Assembly: GCF_000768875.1 (NCBI RefSeq)
Contig: NZ_JRAO01000010.1
Span: 1 to 64,000 of the forward strand
DNA from: Porphyromonas sp. COT-239 OH1446
GTDB lineage: Bacteria > Bacteroidota > Bacteroidia > Bacteroidales > Porphyromonadaceae
Length of the DNA stretch: 64,000 nucleotides
Reading direction: 5' to 3'
The notes beneath the pieces were generated by a model, which saw only the letters and a list, made by a program, of their open reading frames with translations, did no database searches and had not been told where the DNA came from. Made by a program: the position numbers and the translations under genes. Below are positions 44,573 through 54,301 of the stretch, one piece after another. The first letter of the stretch is position 1. The number at the start of each line of letters is the position of its first letter.

Positions 44573-46669
44573 CTATTTCAAGATTGCAGAGGGAGAGCCA
44601 TATTGCTGCCCGACCTCATTATTCTGTCGCACCTTCTTCCCATACCCAAAAGTGTAGGTAATGGACAGATTGAGACGACGATGAAAATTATTACCCTCCA
44701 CGTATCTAGTCTCTGAATATAGAGGGCTATTGAGCGTTTCTGTAGAGGTCATCCAATCGCCTCGAAATAGATTATTGGCACTCAAACGAACATTAAAGTT
44801 ATGCTTGCTCCAGCCGACCTGCAACTGCCAAAAGTCTCGATCTTCATAGTAGAGTGCTCTATTACCTTGTATGGTGCGAAACTTAGTCTGGTATGCAGCT
44901 TGGAAGTAAAAATCATCAAGATGGTATACAGCAGATGCCTTGAAATTAAGGGGTCTCTTGGACATATCGTAATAGCCCAGGATTCGGAAAAATGTTACAG
45001 ACGGAGATGCTGCAAGCTGCAACTTACCTCCCAATAACTTATAGTTAAATGAAGCTCCTATCTGTGTGCGATGGTATTGTGCATCCGTATCATAGCGTCT
45101 CAATAGAGCTCGGCCGCCATCGTGATACTCAAAGACAGGGACATATAGATTGAGCTCTCCATAATACTGACAATATATGGATGTAGAAAGCTTATTGTTA
45201 GGAATCCAATTGTATGAGAGATTGTAGGTGAATTGGCGAGACAAGCCTATATGAGGATTTCCTGTAACGTACATCAATTCATTATCCTTTAAGATATTGG
45301 GCGTCTTTATACTAGCTCCTGGATAATTAGATCCATAGTGGAAGTAAGTCCTAAACGAGTGCTTGGAGGATGGAGAGAAACCAGCAGAGAGATTAAGGAG
45401 AGGATAAAGCTCCTTGACGGACTTGGTATTGATCTTATTCTCCTCCCATTGAAGCGAAATATCTGTACTTATATTCCATCTGTTATTGGAGAAGTTATAC
45501 CCTATGGTACTGCCAGCAAAGCGAGAAATAAACTTATTGTCATAGGGCGAAGTGCCCATATACTTCACATCATGCTGACTTTCGCCATAATATCCTCGCA
45601 AAAACACCCTTTGCCTCTTTGCTATACCCTTAGAGATAGTTGCACTAATACCATACCTATACTGATTTTCTTCTGCGATATTCTCAATGAGTGTCTTACC
45701 AGGTGTTGTATTGGTGTACATGGTACGATCATCAACACGACCATAACTCGCATAAGGGCTTACAATCAACCGCATAGCATTCTCTAGAGCGAAGAAGTAG
45801 TAACCATTCCAAGTAACGAATCGTTGCTTGGTAGGATTGTCTCTTGTGAATGAATAGGAGTCCATTCCGCTAGGCTCATAAGATAGAGTACCAGAAGTCC
45901 TTGCCATTGGCCTCTCTTCATAGGAAAGGCCTATAGTATTGGCTATTTGGATATTGTTAGCATCATAAATCGCCCTCAGTGTAATTGGATAGGCGTTTTG
46001 CTTATAATGAGCCTTGTCAAATAGCTCCCGTCTCGTGATGGGCGCTGCCTTGCCCTTACTATCAAGGAGAGAGTACGTACCTATTGTAGATGCTCCGATG
46101 TTACGCAGATTATGATTTGACGCACCGGCATAGAGATCATAAATCATCTTCTTGTGGGCAAACTTGGAGTAGAGGGAGACATTACTAGAGAGCCCTGTTA
46201 GGAAATTCTCTTTGACACTGAGTTTTGTATAGCCACCATACTCGTACTTTCGGACAATGAAATTAATCACATGCTCTCGACCCTGAAATCGAGGATCAGA
46301 GGGAAAGTCCAAATACTCTACCCTCCTGACATCAGTAGTCAATAGACCCTCGATGTCTTCCTTCGATGCTGGAATAAAATTGATAAATATTGCTATCCCC
46401 TCACCAGTCTGAGTAGTAACCGCATCATTCATCAGGTTGATGCTTATTTGGGGCATGGCGATCTTGCGAAGGAGGTCTACTGCATTTTGTGCGGATTTCT
46501 TTTGCCTCATCGTAGGCGTAACTACTGACGACTGAGGTGAAGTCTTCTGCAACTTAGCATCAACTACAAGCTCCGACAAATCCTTTGTTTTGAGTGAGTC
46601 CGTTTCTTGGGCTAATGCCGTGAGAGGCATTATACCGATCATTAAGGTAAAAAGAAGTCTCATTTTCAT
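44573..46669 (-). CDS. TonB-dependent receptor-like outer-membrane beta-barrel protein
   Basis: This 698-residue protein has a signal peptide (to about TALA-Q, residue 20), then LSELVVDAKLQKT, which resembles the start of a TonB-type plug domain, a plug-like part with DLLRKIAMPQISINLMN and DVRRVEYLDFPSDPRFQG, and a long barrel rich in alternating aromatic residues. It resembles the Bacteroidetes family of TonB-dependent receptors that often follow regulator genes, but the plug is shorter and less conserved than in the corrinoid receptor of this window. It follows a TetR gene (gap 114 bases), suggesting inducible expression. Its cargo is unknown. The DNA is noticeably more AT-rich than the hut genes. 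Confidence 0.82.
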   Translation of the reverse strand: MKMRLLFTLMIGIMPLTALAQETDSLKTKDLSELVVDAKLQKTSPQSSVVTPTMRQKKSAQNAVDLLRKIAMPQISINLMNDAVTTQTGEGIAIFINFIPASKEDIEGLLTTDVRRVEYLDFPSDPRFQGREHVINFIVRKYEYGGYTKLSVKENFLTGLSSNVSLYSKFAHKKMIYDLYAGASNHNLRNIGASTIGTYSLLDSKGKAAPITRRELFDKAHYKQNAYPITLRAIYDANNIQIANTIGLSYEERPMARTSGTLSYEPSGMDSYSFTRDNPTKQRFVTWNGYYFFALENAMRLIVSPYASYGRVDDRTMYTNTTPGKTLIENIAEENQYRYGISATISKGIAKRQRVFLRGYYGESQHDVKYMGTSPYDNKFISRFAGSTIGYNFSNNRWNISTDISLQWEENKINTKSVKELYPLLNLSAGFSPSSKHSFRTYFHYGSNYPGASIKTPNILKDNELMYVTGNPHIGLSRQFTYNLSYNWIPNNKLSTSIYCQYYGELNLYVPVFEYHDGGRALLRRYDTDAQYHRTQIGASFNYKLLGGKLQLAASPSVTFFRILGYYDMSKRPLNFKASAVYHLDDFYFQAAYQTKFRTIQGNRALYYEDRDFWQLQVGWSKHNFNVRLSANNLFRGDWMTSTETLNSPLYSETRYVEGNNFHRRLNLSITYTFGYGKKVRQNNEVGQQYGSPSAILK

Positions 46670-46783
46670 AGATATTATGCTTTAACAAATCTCTTAATTT
46701 TCCTTAGATCCATTGGATCAGTGCCTCGGATCAAATCTTCAAGGCTAACAGCAGCACTCCTTCGTCATACAACCTCCCCTTTT

Positions 46784-47392
46784 TTACAGTTTATACTCTT
46801 GGTAGACAAATCCCCATAGCTTCCGCAACTCTTGTATTGACAGTCGATCGATTAGGGCTCCCCTATAAGACAATCCAAAGTAGAGCGTCCGAAATAGTGC
46901 AATCAACTGGACACTATCAATATCTTGTCGGATCTCTCCCTTCTTCTTTGCCAATGCAACGACCTGACCCCATACTCCGATCTCCTGCTCCTCATGCTCT
47001 TGCATCTTTTCTGTCCATAAGGTATAATGCTCCTTGAGATATAGGACAAAACTCATAAAACTCGCCGCTGTAACAGATGCTCCTAAAGTCTCTGAGAAGT
47101 GAAGCATTCTTTCGCTGATCGTCCCGATATAGTGATCTAAAAAGTCTTTCAGCGGTGTCGCAGAGTCGGGAGACTCAATGAAGCATCTACCCTCTCTAAA
47201 AAAATCAAATACAAAGCGATCGGCTACTTGATTGAAGAGATCTTCCTTCCCCTTGAAGTGGTGAAACATCCCCCCACGTGTAATATTCGTTGCCTCGACC
47301 AAATCAGCAAAGCTGACCGCATCGTACCCCTTGGACAGGAATAGTCTAAAGGCTTCTTTCAGTATAATTTCCTTGTTGCTTGCTCGTGCCAT
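46784..47392 (-). CDS. TetR family transcriptional regulator
   Basis: This 202-residue repressor has the TetR helix-turn-helix near the start: KEIILKEAFRLFLSKGY, then VSFADLVEATNITRGGMFHH and FKGKEDLF. The C-terminal ligand-binding domain shows no recognisable motif. I start at 47392 (MARASNKEI); the longer in-frame start would place a perfect operator-like palindrome inside the coding region. It probably represses itself and the downstream barrel protein gene. The inducer is unknown. Confidence 0.9.
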   Translation of the reverse strand: MARASNKEIILKEAFRLFLSKGYDAVSFADLVEATNITRGGMFHHFKGKEDLFNQVADRFVFDFFREGRCFIESPDSATPLKDFLDHYIGTISERMLHFSETLGASVTAASFMSFVLYLKEHYTLWTEKMQEHEEQEIGVWGQVVALAKKKGEIRQDIDSVQLIALFRTLYFGLSYRGALIDRLSIQELRKLWGFVYQEYKL

Positions 47393-47410
47393 AGATACAG
47401 AATAAAAAAC

Positions 47411-47424
47411 AGAACGTTCGTTCT
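47411..47424. promoter_or_regulatory. Operator-like palindrome upstream of tetR
   Basis: AGAACG-TT-CGTTCT is a perfect 6-bp dyad with a 2-base centre, 19 bases upstream of the chosen tetR start codon. The pattern GAACG-N2-CGTTC is common for TetR-type operators, so autoregulation is likely. Confidence 0.65.
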
Positions 47425-47678
47425 CTAATCTTAAGTGCAATATTACGAAAGGATATTTGATTAGGCAAATTTTGACACTTTTTTATCTTACTGTGTTTAA
47501 TTAGCCAGTAGGAGCTAAGCACTACCGCCGAGTGATACGGACGGGAGCGAGATCTAGAGGCTCAACCACTTCTCTACCCGCCTGGTGGCCGAGAGTGGCT
47601 CTAGGTGAGCACTGAGAGTCGATCAAGCATTCGATCGAGGTCTCGCGAGAGACAAGCAAGAGAGCTTCGAGTACAAAC

Positions 47679-47793
47679 TCTGTTGAGGTATAAGTAGGAT
47701 CGCAATGGAGATCTAAGTAGGATCACAACCGAGGTCTAAATAGGATCGCAATAGAGATCTAAGTAGAACCTCCATCGAGGCATAAGTAGTAGT
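47679..47793 (-). repeat. 23-bp intergenic repeat array E
   Basis: Five units start at 47679, 47702, 47725, 47748 and 47771, each exactly 23 bases; the core appears as AAGTAGGATC on the plus strand, the same orientation as array C. It lies in the 590-base gap between the divergent tetR and purB genes. Apart from the operator, the array and the purB promoter I see no gene in this gap. Confidence 0.88.
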
Positions 47794-47933
47794 GCAACGA
47801 AAGCCCTATCGAATGCTCACAAAGGCGGTTGCGTAGAGCTCGAATAAAGGCCTCGTTACAGCCTTCCTCCCAGGGTATCGCCAGGCAAGCAAGGCTGTCG
47901 TAATCTGAGGCAATTGGGTCGAGGTAAATTCAT

Positions 47934-47941
47934 TATCTTTG
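47934..47941 (+). promoter_or_regulatory. -7 promoter element of purB
   Basis: TATCTTTG, 40 bases before the purB start. A TTG at 47914-47916 is 17 bases upstream, a little closer than the ideal -33 spacing. Confidence 0.6.
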
Positions 47942-47981
47942 CTGCTCATTAAGTACACAAACAAACTTATTTACAGACCTC

Positions 47982-49325
47982 ATGATACTTGATTCGCTGC
48001 AGGCCATCTCTCCCATTGATGGGAGGTACGCCAAACAAACTGCTCCGCTGCAAAACTACTTCTCCGAAGAGGCTCTGATCCGCTACCGTGTCCGCGTGGA
48101 GATCCTCTACTTCATCGCCCTGTGCCACGAGTTGCCTCAGCTCACCAAGGTGCTCACTAAGGTGGATGAAGATCGCTTACATGCCATCTACAAAGATCTA
48201 GACAGCAAAGCTGCACAGCGCATCAAAGAGATCGAAGCCATCACAAACCACGACGTCAAGGCTGTAGAGTACTACATCAAGGAGTGCTTCGATGAGCTGG
48301 GCCTCACGCAGGAGAAGGAGTTCATCCACTTCGGCCTCACCTCTCAGGATATCAACAACACTTCCTTCCCACTAATGATCCGAGAGGCTCTTGATCGGGT
48401 TTACCTTCCTCTGCTTGAGAGGGTCGTCTCGCAACTCGAGGTCTATGCTCTCGAGTGGGCAGACGTATCTATGCTAGCTCGCACCCATGGTCAGCCAGCC
48501 TCCCCCACTCGCCTAGGCAAAGAAATACAGGTCTTCGTCTATCGTTTGCAGGAGCAAATTCAGGTGCTCAAGAGCATTCCCTTCGGGGCAAAATTCGGCG
48601 GAGCAACAGGCAATCTCAATGCCCATGCGGTAGCCTACCCCAATCACGACTGGATCAGCTTTGCAGAGAGGTTCGTTCATTCATTAGGATTGAGCCGTGA
48701 GCGTTTCACCACACAGATCTCTAACTATGACCATGCCGCCAGTCTCTTCGACGCCTTGGCTCGGATCAACGTTATCTTGATCGACCTCTCGAGAGACTTT
48801 TGGATGTACATCTCCATGGACTACTTCAAGCAGCGTATCAAGCAGGGCGAGATTGGCTCGTCCGCCATGCCACACAAAGTCAACCCGATCGACTTTGAGA
48901 ATGCCGAGGGCAATCTAGGCCTGGCCAATGCCCTCTACAATCACCTCTCGGGTAAGCTACCCATCTCTCGTCTACAGAGAGACCTCACGGACTCGACTGT
49001 ACTGCGCAATATCGGTGTCCCCATGGCTCATACCCTCATCTCGCTCAATAGCCTGCTCAAGGGGCTCGACAAAGTGCTGCTCAACCGAATGGCTCTGATG
49101 AATGACCTCGAGCATAACTGGGCCGTCGTGGCCGAAGCTTTGCAGACGATCCTGCGCCGAGAGGGCTATCCCAAGCCCTACGAGACACTCAAAGAGCTTA
49201 CCCGTACTAATGAGGAGATTACGGCTCAGTCCATCTCTGACTTCATCGATTCGCTCGACATCGCCCCTGAGATCAAGATCGAAATGAAAGCCATTACTCC
49301 ATTCAGCTACATAGGTATTTACTAA
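47982..49325 (+). CDS. purB: Adenylosuccinate lyase
   Basis: PurB releases fumarate from SAICAR and from adenylosuccinate in purine synthesis. The 447-residue protein is of the longer E. coli type. It begins LQAISPIDGRYAKQT, has TSQDINNTSFPLMI with catalytic-site residues, ARTHGQPASPTRLGKE with the general-acid His, and the fumarase-family signature GSSAMPHKVNPIDFEN near residue 293. It has its own promoter and no tight partner gene. Confidence 0.96.
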   Translation: MILDSLQAISPIDGRYAKQTAPLQNYFSEEALIRYRVRVEILYFIALCHELPQLTKVLTKVDEDRLHAIYKDLDSKAAQRIKEIEAITNHDVKAVEYYIKECFDELGLTQEKEFIHFGLTSQDINNTSFPLMIREALDRVYLPLLERVVSQLEVYALEWADVSMLARTHGQPASPTRLGKEIQVFVYRLQEQIQVLKSIPFGAKFGGATGNLNAHAVAYPNHDWISFAERFVHSLGLSRERFTTQISNYDHAASLFDALARINVILIDLSRDFWMYISMDYFKQRIKQGEIGSSAMPHKVNPIDFENAEGNLGLANALYNHLSGKLPISRLQRDLTDSTVLRNIGVPMAHTLISLNSLLKGLDKVLLNRMALMNDLEHNWAVVAEALQTILRREGYPKPYETLKELTRTNEEITAQSISDFIDSLDIAPEIKIEMKAITPFSYIGIY

Positions 49326-49333
49326 TAATAGCT

Positions 49334-49341
49334 TATCTTTG
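49334..49341 (+). promoter_or_regulatory. -7 promoter element of the pseudouridine synthase gene
   Basis: TATCTTTG begins 9 bases after the purB stop, 102 bases before the next start codon, showing a separate transcript. Confidence 0.55.
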
Positions 49342-49443
49342 CGCTTGTTAAGGGTGTTCTAGGCTTGAGAAATCTAGGCACTCTGAGCGCATTGTAGCCG
49401 AGAGGCTACTCATTATTCACTATTATCTACCCATTAAACCAAA

Positions 49444-50718
49444 ATGAGTACAGCAGAAGAGAAGGATTTATCTTCACAGTCTAAGCCAACTACAGCAGAG
49501 AGTGCTGGAGCGACACCCCGCCGCCGTATGCCCGTGGCTTCATCCGATGGATCGCAACAAGCACAGCTGCACGACCATGCCCCTAATAGGCGCAAGCGCA
49601 TCAGAATCTCTACCTCCGAGAGCGCAAACCCTCTAGGCAGAGGGCTATCACGACGCTTCAACAGCAACCGCCCCAGTGGACAGGAGGATCGCAGACCCGC
49701 ATTCTCCCGAGAGCAAGCCTACGAGCCCAGCCATAGAGGAGAGGGACGCTATCCCCAGCCTTCTAGCGATGCTCCCTCGTACAATAGAGGAGAGCTAGAC
49801 GAACGTTATCAGTCGCAGCGAGAGGAGGGAAACTACTCCTATACCTACAGTCGTACAGCCCCCTCGCCCAAGAAGCCCAGCAGAGGGAAGAAGGCCTCTC
49901 CAGCCCAGGACAACGCAGACAAGACGAAGAAGAAAGCTAAGAAAAAGAAGAGCTTCACCCCTCCAGAGCCAGTCAAGTATCAGGAGCTGCTCGACCCAAC
50001 GACCGAGATCCGACTCAATAAGTTCCTCGCCAACGCAGGAGTGGCCTCTCGCCGTGAGGCTGATCAGCTCATCCTCAAGGGCGAGATCACCGTCAATGGC
50101 GTGGTTGCCTCCGAACTAGGGATGCGCGTAACCCCAGCCGACGAGGTGGTGTATCAAGGCAAAAGGGTGGAGTCCGAGTACAAGGTCTACATCCTGCTCA
50201 ATAAACCCAAGAACTGCGTTACCACGAGCGACGACCCAGAGTGCCGCCTCACAGTCATGGATCTAGTGCGTAATGCCTGCTCGGAGCGCATCTACCCCGT
50301 AGGTCGCCTCGACCGCAATACCACAGGTGTCCTCCTGATTACCAACGATGGAGAACTGGCCTCGAAGCTCACCCACCCCTCCTACAAGAAGAAAAAGATC
50401 TATCACGTCTGGCTCAACAAGCCAGTAGAAATGGAGCACATGCAGCAGATCGCCGATGGTATCGAACTCGAGGATGGGCCGATCCATGCAGACGCTATCA
50501 GCTATGTCAAGGAGGATGACCTCTCTCAGGTCGGTATCGAGATCCATTCAGGTCGCAATCGTATTGTCCGCCGCATCTTCGAGCACCTAGGCTACAGAGT
50601 AGTCAAGCTCGATCGTGTCTACTTCGCAGGGCTAACGAAGAAGAACCTTCCCCGTGGCAGATGGCGTTACCTCGACGAACAAGAGGTGAACAACCTACGC
50701 ATGGGAGCTTTTGAATAA
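49444..50718 (+). CDS. rluB: Pseudouridine synthase of the RsuA/RluB family with long disordered N-terminus
   Basis: This enzyme converts a uridine of ribosomal RNA to pseudouridine. Of 424 residues the first about 175 are low in hydrophobics and rich in Ser, Arg, Pro and Lys, ending in a lysine-rich run (TKKKAKKKKS), and look unfolded. An S4 RNA-binding domain follows (IRLNKFLANAGVASRREADQ), then the catalytic domain with GRLDRNTTGVLLITNDG, catalytic Asp290, and HSGRNRIVRRIFEHLGY. RluB-type activity on 23S rRNA is the most likely; RluE/RluF/RsuA cannot be excluded by eye. asnS follows 25 bases later and is probably cotranscribed. Confidence 0.88.
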   Translation: MSTAEEKDLSSQSKPTTAESAGATPRRRMPVASSDGSQQAQLHDHAPNRRKRIRISTSESANPLGRGLSRRFNSNRPSGQEDRRPAFSREQAYEPSHRGEGRYPQPSSDAPSYNRGELDERYQSQREEGNYSYTYSRTAPSPKKPSRGKKASPAQDNADKTKKKAKKKKSFTPPEPVKYQELLDPTTEIRLNKFLANAGVASRREADQLILKGEITVNGVVASELGMRVTPADEVVYQGKRVESEYKVYILLNKPKNCVTTSDDPECRLTVMDLVRNACSERIYPVGRLDRNTTGVLLITNDGELASKLTHPSYKKKKIYHVWLNKPVEMEHMQQIADGIELEDGPIHADAISYVKEDDLSQVGIEIHSGRNRIVRRIFEHLGYRVVKLDRVYFAGLTKKNLPRGRWRYLDEQEVNNLRMGAFE

Positions 50719-50743
50719 TACAAGATAACAGCATACTTCAAAG

Positions 50744-52141
50744 ATGAAAAGAACGAAGATCATCGAGCTGCTACGAGGCGAACTCGTTGGGCAGCAAGTT
50801 AATGTCAAGGGCTGGGTACGCACACGCCGAGGTAACAAAGCTGTTGCCTTCATCGCTCTCAATGACGGCTCTACGATACACAATCTACAGGTCGTAGCCG
50901 ATCTGGCCAACTTCTCGGACGAACTGATCTCGAAGATCACAACAGGGGCTGCCCTCAGTGTAGATGGTCAGCTCGTCTCCTCCCAGGGGCAGGGGCAAAG
51001 CGTAGAGATACAAGCCTCACAGATCGAGGTGCTGGGCACGGCAGACCCTCAGACCTATCCGCTGCAGAAGAAGGGGCACTCGCTAGAATTCCTCCGAGAG
51101 ATCGCTCACTTGCGTCCTCGCACAAATACCTTCGGGGCGATCTATCGCATACGCCATCAGATGTCGATAGCCATCCACACCTATTTCCACGAGCGGGGCT
51201 TCATCTACTTCCACGCCCCCATCATCACAGGTTCGGATGCAGAGGGAGCAGGACAGATGTTTCAGGTAACTACCCTCCCTCTTGAGGCTACGCCTCGCCT
51301 CCAGGATGGCTCTGTAGACTATGGGCAGGACTTCTTCGCTCGTCCGACCTCGCTCACCGTATCGGGGCAGCTCGAGGGCGAGATGGCAGCCATGGCCCTA
51401 GGGGCGATCTACACGTTTGGCCCTACCTTTAGAGCAGAGAACTCCAATACAGCTCGCCACTTGGCCGAGTTTTGGATGATCGAGCCAGAGGTTGCCTTCT
51501 ACGACATCAACGACAATATGGATCTAGCCGAGGACTTCATCAAGCACTGTGTGCGCTGGGCTCTAGACCACTGCTGGGACGACATCCAGTTCCTCAGTGA
51601 GCACTTCGACAAGGAGCTCATCGACCGCCTGCGCTTCGTCCTCGAGAAGCCATTCAAACGAATGACCTACACCGAGGGTATTGAGGTCCTCGAGCAGGCC
51701 AAGGCAGCTGGTCGCAAGTTCGAGTTCCCAGTCTACTGGGGTGCAGACCTAGCCAGCGAACATGAGCGTTACCTCGTAGAGGAGCACTACCAGCGTCCAG
51801 TCATCGTTACGGACTACCCCAAGGAGATCAAGAGCTTCTACATGAAGCTCAACGACGACGGCAAGACCGTTCGAGGCATGGATGTGCTCTTCCCCAAGAT
51901 CGGAGAGATCATCGGCGGCTCTGAGCGTGAAGCAGACTATGAGAAGCTACGCCTCAGGGCCGAGGAGATGGGTGTACCTGACAAGGATATTTGGTGGTAC
52001 CTAGACTCTCGCCGTTATGGAACGGCCCCTCATGCGGGCTTCGGCTTAGGCTTTGAGCGTCTCTTGCTCTTCGTTACAGGGATGGCCAATATCAGAGATG
52101 TGATCCCCTTCCCTCGTACACCTCGCAACGCTGAGTTCTAG
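50744..52141 (+). CDS. asnS: Asparaginyl-tRNA synthetase
   Basis: This 465-residue class IIb synthetase charges tRNA-Asn. It begins with an OB-fold anticodon-binding domain ([20 protein letters not shown]). Motif 2 is in [20 protein letters not shown], where the sequence fits AsnRS rather than AspRS, and motif 3 is [15 protein letters not shown] near the C-terminus. It ends before a strong palindromic terminator shared with glgB. Confidence 0.96.
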   Translation: MKRTKIIELLRGELVGQQVNVKGWVRTRRGNKAVAFIALNDGSTIHNLQVVADLANFSDELISKITTGAALSVDGQLVSSQGQGQSVEIQASQIEVLGTADPQTYPLQKKGHSLEFLREIAHLRPRTNTFGAIYRIRHQMSIAIHTYFHERGFIYFHAPIITGSDAEGAGQMFQVTTLPLEATPRLQDGSVDYGQDFFARPTSLTVSGQLEGEMAAMALGAIYTFGPTFRAENSNTARHLAEFWMIEPEVAFYDINDNMDLAEDFIKHCVRWALDHCWDDIQFLSEHFDKELIDRLRFVLEKPFKRMTYTEGIEVLEQAKAAGRKFEFPVYWGADLASEHERYLVEEHYQRPVIVTDYPKEIKSFYMKLNDDGKTVRGMDVLFPKIGEIIGGSEREADYEKLRLRAEEMGVPDKDIWWYLDSRRYGTAPHAGFGLGFERLLLFVTGMANIRDVIPFPRTPRNAEF

Positions 52142-52171
52142 GTCTCTAGCAAGGTTCAACTAGAGCGAATA

Positions 52172-52215
52172 GATTGCCCCGAGGGCTCTCCTATAGGAGA
52201 GCCCTCGGGGCAATC
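52172..52215. terminator. Bidirectional palindromic terminator
   Basis: A perfect 44-base palindrome (arms 52172-52193 and 52194-52215; in RNA a 20-bp stem with a UAUA loop) between convergent asnS and glgB, with a GC-rich core CCCCGAGGGCTCTCC. Confidence 0.9.
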
Positions 52216-52247
52216 ACTTTAATAGGCCCAAACCCAGGGGCTAGAGG

Positions 52248-54254
52248 CTAAGAGCGGCGCAACACTAGAGCCGTGCGGGCTGGCAGATAGAGGCGAGCCA
52301 CACAACGCTCCTCTTGCTCTCCCTCGAGCGTGAGGCACATCGTATTGTGCGCCACCGAAGAATCGATATTGCCAAAGCCACCGAACTCAGGGCTATCCGT
52401 ATTGAGCACAACCCTATAAGCCCCCCGAGGCAGGGTGATCTCGTAGTCTACATGAGAGTGGGAGGGATTGAAATTAAAAACAAAGAATAAGTCTCCTCTC
52501 CCGAAGCACAATACCTTGTCCATCTCCTCTGACCAGTACTGCACCAAAGGTTCTCGCTTGATCGAAGGCTCACTACGTAGTAGGCGGATCATAGCTCGGT
52601 CAAACTGCTCCAGGTCATGGTAGAGCAGATCCTTATTGTCCGCTAGATCCCACTGACGACGGGCATAGTGGTAAGACCAATCGTTGCCCTCTCGGGGAAA
52701 GTCAATCCACTCAGGATGGCCAAACTCATTGCCCATGAAGTTGAGGTAACCCCCATTCATCGTCGCAGCCGTGGCTAGGCGGATCATCTTGTGCAAGGCT
52801 ATTGCTCGGTCGACATTGAGATTACGCTGCGCACGAGCCATATGCCAGTACATATCGCTATCTGCCAGGCGGAAGATAAGGGTTTGATCCCCAACGAGGG
52901 CTTGGTCGTGGCTCTCTGCATAGCTGATCGTCCGCTCATCCTCACGTCGGTTGGTGAGCTGATACCAAATCTCCCCTGGGCTCCATTCTTCGTCGCTCTT
53001 CTCCTTGATGATCTTCGTCCAAAAGTCAGGGATATTCATCGCTAGACGATAGTCGAAGCCGAAGCCGCCATCCTCTATAGGGGTGGCTAGACCAGGCATA
53101 CCACTGACCTCTTCGGCGATGGTAATAGCGTCGGGGCGAAGGCTATGGATCAGCTTATTCGCCAGGGCTAGGTAAGCCATCGCATCGGCATCCTGATGGC
53201 CGTTGAAGTAATCTGCATAGCAGGTGAAGGCCTCGCCTAGGCCATGACTATAGTAGAGCATGGAGGAGACGCCATCGAAGCGGAAGCCATCGAAGTGAAA
53301 CTCCTCGAGCCAATACTTACAGTTCGAGAGCAGGAAGTGCAGGACGTTGTTGCGTCCATAGTCGAAGCAGAGCGAGTCCCACTGAGGATGCTCTCCACGG
53401 CAACCCTCATGGAAGAAGAGCGTACGGGTGCCGTCGTACTTGCCGAGGCCCTCAACCTCATTCTTAACCGCATGGCTGTGGACTAGATCCATGATCACCT
53501 TGAGACCTAAGGCGTGCGCTTCGTCGATCAGAGCCTTGAGTTCCTCTGGAGTACCGAAGCGGCTGCTAGGAGCGAAGAAGCTAGAGACATGGTAGCCAAA
53601 CGAACCATAGTAGGGATGCTCCTGTACTGCCATGATTTGGATAGCATTGTAGCCCAACGAAGCAATGCGAGGAAGGACTTGATCCTTAAACTCACACCAA
53701 GAGCTCACCTTACCCTCCTGAGAGGACATGCCGACATGGCACTCATAGATCAGGAGAGGCTCTTCGGCTCTCTCAGGGGAGGGATGGCGAAACACGTATG
53801 GCTCGACATCCCAAACTTGGGCACTGAAGATCGTAGTCTGCTCGTCCTGCACGACACGGCGTGCCCAGGCGGGGATACGCTCTCCGCTACCCTGAGGCCA
53901 CTTGACGAAGAGGCGATAGTGATCGCCATGATGCAGGGCATCTGACGAAAGCTTGATCTCCCAGTTGCCATAGTCATCAATCCGCTTGAGCTGCCAAACA
54001 GGGATTACCTGCCAATCGTTGAATGAGCCGATGAGATAGACCTCCGTCGCACCAGGGAGGAACTCTCTCAAGACCCAAGAGCCACGCTCGTCTCGATGCA
54101 GCCCATAGAAGAGATAACCGTCGGCGAACTCTACAAGGGGGATGTGCCCCCCTTGGGTAATAGATCGTTCTCGACTTCTTGTAAACTCGATTCTCTTACG
54201 AATCCTCTCCTCATAGGGTTTGAGCCAAGGATCTTTTTCTGCCAATCGCATCAT
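52248..54254 (-). CDS. glgB: 1,4-alpha-glucan branching enzyme
   Basis: GlgB makes alpha-1,6 branches in glycogen. The 668-residue protein has an N-terminal carbohydrate-binding module (FLPGATEVYLIGSFNDW), then the GH13 barrel: VIMDLVHSHAV, DGFRFDGVSSMLYY with the nucleophile Asp near residue 325, TIAEEVSGMPG with the acid/base Glu near 378, and SYAESHDQALVGDQT with the conserved His-Asp. It ends with a beta domain. The organisation is that of the eukaryote-like branching enzymes (about 670 residues), without the extra N1 domain of E. coli GlgB. No other glycogen gene is nearby. Two adjacent ATG codons are possible starts. Confidence 0.94.
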   Translation of the reverse strand: MMRLAEKDPWLKPYEERIRKRIEFTRSRERSITQGGHIPLVEFADGYLFYGLHRDERGSWVLREFLPGATEVYLIGSFNDWQVIPVWQLKRIDDYGNWEIKLSSDALHHGDHYRLFVKWPQGSGERIPAWARRVVQDEQTTIFSAQVWDVEPYVFRHPSPERAEEPLLIYECHVGMSSQEGKVSSWCEFKDQVLPRIASLGYNAIQIMAVQEHPYYGSFGYHVSSFFAPSSRFGTPEELKALIDEAHALGLKVIMDLVHSHAVKNEVEGLGKYDGTRTLFFHEGCRGEHPQWDSLCFDYGRNNVLHFLLSNCKYWLEEFHFDGFRFDGVSSMLYYSHGLGEAFTCYADYFNGHQDADAMAYLALANKLIHSLRPDAITIAEEVSGMPGLATPIEDGGFGFDYRLAMNIPDFWTKIIKEKSDEEWSPGEIWYQLTNRREDERTISYAESHDQALVGDQTLIFRLADSDMYWHMARAQRNLNVDRAIALHKMIRLATAATMNGGYLNFMGNEFGHPEWIDFPREGNDWSYHYARRQWDLADNKDLLYHDLEQFDRAMIRLLRSEPSIKREPLVQYWSEEMDKVLCFGRGDLFFVFNFNPSHSHVDYEITLPRGAYRVVLNTDSPEFGGFGNIDSSVAHNTMCLTLEGEQEERCVARLYLPARTALVLRRS

Positions 54255-54301
54255 AAGTCTATTCTTTATTTATGTTGAACTTTCTTCTCGGGCAAGGCAC
54301 T

